Origin: an uncultured cyanobacterium
GTDB taxonomy: Bacteria > Cyanobacteriota > Cyanobacteriia > Phormidesmidales > Phormidesmidaceae
Reading direction: 5' to 3'
Length of the DNA: 7,514 nt
NCBI GenBank assembly: GCA_938029995.1
Contig: CALHGI010000412.1
Span: forward strand, 1 to 7,514
The notes beneath the pieces were generated by a model. The model was given only the letters and a program-made list of their open reading frames with translations, was not told the origin of the DNA and searched no databases. Shown in pieces: positions 5,330-7,514 of this stretch (the stretch's first letter is position 1; the number at the start of each line of letters is the position of its first letter). The translations under genes and the position numbers were made by a program.

Positions 5330-7246
5330 ATGCTCGATTCAACTATGTTCCATCTTGCTCCCATGGCGTTTCGACGGCCTCAGCTGACCCAATTGATCCA
5401 CCGCAAACCGTTTGGCGCCTTGATTAACGGTTTGACGAGCATCAGTTTGGGTCGATGGCGGATCGTCGCTGCGCTGAGTGCCGTGGCCTTAGGGGGAGCC
5501 ATGGGAGGCTCGGTGGAAGCGGCAGAGCGGATTAACCTCCAAGTGGGGCCCATCAGACAGACACTCTATGTGAGTGATTTAGAAGAATTTGCCCAAACAG
5601 GACAGGTCCCCGCTCGTCTGAGTCTGTACCAGGGAATTTTGACCCCTGAAATCCAGGCGATGCTAAACAATCGGGTGGCCCTTAACCCATCCATGGCCGA
5701 TCGCATGGTGGCGGATATTTTGGCATCCTCCAACGGAGAACTCTTGCTAGATTCCTTAGCTCGGGTAGCCCCTGGCCTCACGGTGGATCAAATTCGGGCC
5801 GCTATTCGCCTAGCCGCCAAGCAAACCGAGGGTTTAAACGTGCTAGGCATCGTGCGAGCGGTCCCCCAAGATACGTTGGAGGTGGATCTGACGGCAGCCC
5901 TGGCCCTGGTTTCCCAACTCAACCTCTCGCGATTGGAGGGCGATGCCCTCAGCACCGTTCTGGAACAAGAACTGCTCGTTACTGATGATATCGATCTGCC
6001 GAAGAACCTTGATCCCACCCAAGAAGGGACCATGGCCATCACCGAGCGCTCATTTAAATTTGTGGATCGAGAGCGCAACCGCTTGATCCCCCTCGATGTT
6101 TATGTACCCGATCAGGCCATTGTGGAAGATGCGCCCCTGGTGGTACTGTCCCATGGCTTTGCAGCCGATCGCCGGTTTCTGACATATGTGGGTAAACATT
6201 TGGCTTCCCACGGATTAACCGTTGTCGCCCTAGAGCACGTGGGCAGTAACGTTGAGGCGTTGAATAATACCCCGATTGATCCCGCAGCCCTGGAGGAACC
6301 TAGCCGCATACTGCCCGCCAGTGAGTTTCTGGATCGGCCCCGAGATGTGAGCTATGTGCTAGACCGTCTGACCTGGATGGAGCAGGTATCGCCCATGCTG
6401 GGGGGAAAATTTGACCCGGAACGGGTGGTGCTGCTAGGCCATTCCTTGGGGGGCTACACCGGGTTTGCCCTAGCGGGTGCCCAACTCGATCTGTCGGCGC
6501 TGCCTCGTTTTTGTAATAGTCTGACGCCCGTGGGACTATCGCCAGCGGATTGGCTGCAGTGTGCGGCCATAGCGCTGCCGGAGATGACGGCGGACCTCAG
6601 TGATGATCGCATTGTTCAAGTGATAGCCATGAATCCCTTGGTGGGGCGATTATTTGGTCGGAAAGGGTTAACGGAGGTGGCGGTACCCAGCATCATTTTG
6701 ACGGGGACAAAAGATGGGGTAACGCCCACCCTGGCTCAGCAGTTGGGGCCGTTCCACCAGCTTAATGGCCCCAATCATCATTTAATCGCCGTGATTGGCG
6801 GCACTCATTTAAGTGTGGGAGACCCTGAAAATGTGAATGCAGCCCTCACCCAGATTCCCTTTATGCCAGAGCTATCGGGGGATCAAACCACTAACCTCCG
6901 CCAGTATCTCAAGGCGTTGTCCCTGAGTGTGGCAATGCAACAAACTGAGCAAGCAGACACCTACAGTGCCTTTTTAGAACCGGCCTATGCCCAAGGGTTT
7001 TCCACAAACACCTTGCCCCTGCGCATGACCCAAACCCTACCTGACACTGTGCAGGGCTGGCTGAGGACGGTTGCCCCCGATCAGGCTCGCTCCGGGGGGG
7101 AGACCCTAAAGTCCTGGGCCCATTTGAATACGTTGGAAGCAAGAAAATCCGTGGGGAATGTGCAACGTCGAATGATGGCCTATCTGCGCCAGGAACAGGT
7201 ATCGATTACGGTGCTGTTTTGGCCCATGGGACTGCCTTGGATTTAA
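5330..7246 (+). CDS. Exported alpha/beta hydrolase with N-terminal DUF1400 domain (PAF-acetylhydrolase-like)
   Basis: The protein has 638 residues. A basic N-region is followed by a hydrophobic stretch (about 44-60, IVAALSAVALGGAMGG) and a SVEAAE site, so a signal peptide with cleavage near 64-66 is likely. The N-region is long from M1; M6 or M12 are alternative starts, and none has a clear Shine-Dalgarno. Residues about 66-190 fit DUF1400: ERINLQVGPIRQTLYVSDLEEFAQTG, then a helical part ending in the LEVDL strand. The hydrolase core runs from about 250 to 535. It has the oxyanion-type segment VLSHGFAADRRF (272-283), nucleophile elbow GHSLGG (370-375, Ser372), a likely acid Asp462 in TGTKDGVTPT and a likely base His493 in GGTHLS. 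All triad residues are present, so an active esterase or lipase-like enzyme outside the cytoplasm is expected; the substrate is unknown. The family normally ends soon after a segment like PAYAQ (551-555). Here about 60-80 further residues follow, ending hydrophobic (VLFWPMGLPWI). Confidence 0.92.
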   Translation: MLDSTMFHLAPMAFRRPQLTQLIHRKPFGALINGLTSISLGRWRIVAALSAVALGGAMGGSVEAAERINLQVGPIRQTLYVSDLEEFAQTGQVPARLSLYQGILTPEIQAMLNNRVALNPSMADRMVADILASSNGELLLDSLARVAPGLTVDQIRAAIRLAAKQTEGLNVLGIVRAVPQDTLEVDLTAALALVSQLNLSRLEGDALSTVLEQELLVTDDIDLPKNLDPTQEGTMAITERSFKFVDRERNRLIPLDVYVPDQAIVEDAPLVVLSHGFAADRRFLTYVGKHLASHGLTVVALEHVGSNVEALNNTPIDPAALEEPSRILPASEFLDRPRDVSYVLDRLTWMEQVSPMLGGKFDPERVVLLGHSLGGYTGFALAGAQLDLSALPRFCNSLTPVGLSPADWLQCAAIALPEMTADLSDDRIVQVIAMNPLVGRLFGRKGLTEVAVPSIILTGTKDGVTPTLAQQLGPFHQLNGPNHHLIAVIGGTHLSVGDPENVNAALTQIPFMPELSGDQTTNLRQYLKALSLSVAMQQTEQADTYSAFLEPAYAQGFSTNTLPLRMTQTLPDTVQGWLRTVAPDQARSGGETLKSWAHLNTLEARKSVGNVQRRMMAYLRQEQVSITVLFWPMGLPWI

Positions 7247-7514
7247 GGGGTATTTTGCAAGTCGAGCAATGCAGCGGCTTCCCGCGGGCTAACCAGACTG
7301 TTGGCGCACAGAATACCTGAGGCGGCCACGGCCGGGACACCAATGCCTGGCAGGGTACTGTCTCCTACTCGATACAATCCCTTAATGGGTGTGCGACAGC
7401 CGGGGAAAAGACCTTGACCGGCTGCAATGGCGGGACCATAGGTGCCTTGGTGGCGACGGAGAAAGCGTTGGTGGGTGAGGGGCGTACCAATGAGTTTGAG
7501 GGTGATGCGATCGC
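7243..7514 (-). CDS. FAD-dependent oxidoreductase, CrtISO/phytoene-desaturase-like (3' part, runs off right edge)
   Basis: Reading the minus strand from the right edge, 89 codons are open before the TAA at 7245-7243; the start lies outside the window. The sequence shows THQRFLRRHQGTYGPAI, then IKGLYRVGDSTLPGIGVPAVAASG. This last block is the C-terminal FAD-binding signature (GD-S-x-x-P-G-x-G-V) of the amine-oxidase/phytoene desaturase superfamily. The variant PGIGVPAVAASG is closer to CrtISO-like oxidoreductases of cyanobacteria and plants than to authentic CrtI or CrtH. A role in carotenoid or other polyene redox chemistry is plausible but cannot be fixed from the C-terminus. The gene converges on the hydrolase, and the two stop codons overlap within TTAA (7243-7246). 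Confidence 0.88.
   Translation of the reverse strand, partial: DRITLKLIGTPLTHQRFLRRHQGTYGPAIAAGQGLFPGCRTPIKGLYRVGDSTLPGIGVPAVAASGILCANSLVSPREAAALLDLQNTP
7507..7514. repeat. HIP1 palindromes GCGATCGC (five copies in the window)
   Basis: GCGATCGC occurs at 1718-1725, 2945-2952, 3493-3500, 3815-3822 and 7507-7514. Four lie inside genes and one in the divergent promoter region. A random 8-mer is expected roughly once per 65 kb, so five in 7.5 kb is a strong enrichment. HIP1 is a known over-represented octamer of many cyanobacterial genomes, and it is the best taxonomic clue here. Confidence 0.9.

Noticed and set aside
5788..6309. Minus-strand ORFs inside the hydrolase gene
   Set aside because: They lie opposite conserved DUF1400 and hydrolase sequence and show the Arg/Ser-rich composition typical of antisense shadows.
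1..7514. Defence island, prophage, insertion sequence or CRISPR array
   Set aside because: There are no transposase, integrase, Cas or toxin-antitoxin motifs, no regularly spaced repeats outside the coding array, and no tRNA boundary. All large frames are accounted for by the listed genes.

Overview
The window reads as chromosomal DNA of a cyanobacterium. The palindrome GCGATCGC (the cyanobacterial HIP1 element) occurs five times in about 7.5 kb (at 1718, 2945, 3493, 3815 and 7507). Two of the genes also belong to families best known from cyanobacteria: an alpha/beta hydrolase with an N-terminal DUF1400 domain, and a DUF4347 surface-type protein. I cannot name the species.

Layout, left to right. 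(1) 1-1082, minus strand: the first 360 codons of a large DUF4347 protein. Its body becomes 49-residue beta-propeller-like repeats and runs off the left edge. (2) 1083-1555: non-coding, with several hairpins that could end transcription of the gene to the right. (3) 1556-3451, minus: a complete 631-residue protein with two fused ABC ATPase domains, of the peptide/nickel/opine importer type. No permease or binding-protein gene is adjacent. (4) 3452-3802: a divergent promoter region carrying a HIP1 site, a 10-bp palindrome and a tandem 10-bp direct repeat. (5) 3803-4861, plus: a CNNM/DUF21 membrane protein with a CBS pair. (6) 4862-5329: non-coding, with hairpins just after the CNNM gene. It also holds a doubtful 60-codon hydrophobic ORF on the minus strand. 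(7) 5330-7246, plus: an exported DUF1400 alpha/beta hydrolase with an unusual C-terminal tail. (8) 7243-7514, minus: the last 89 codons of a CrtISO/phytoene-desaturase-like FAD oxidoreductase. It converges on the hydrolase and overlaps its stop codon by 4 bp.

The genes do not form one pathway. Only the ABC ATPase and the CNNM gene share an upstream region, and only the hydrolase and the oxidoreductase share a terminus. I see no phage, transposon, CRISPR array, tRNA or rRNA. The window looks mostly like ordinary cyanobacterial housekeeping and transport genes. The most unusual points are the DUF4347 protein with a caspase-like His/Cys motif pair, the tail and overlapping stop of the hydrolase, and the structured intergenic regions. 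I find no convincing evidence of a new multi-gene system.
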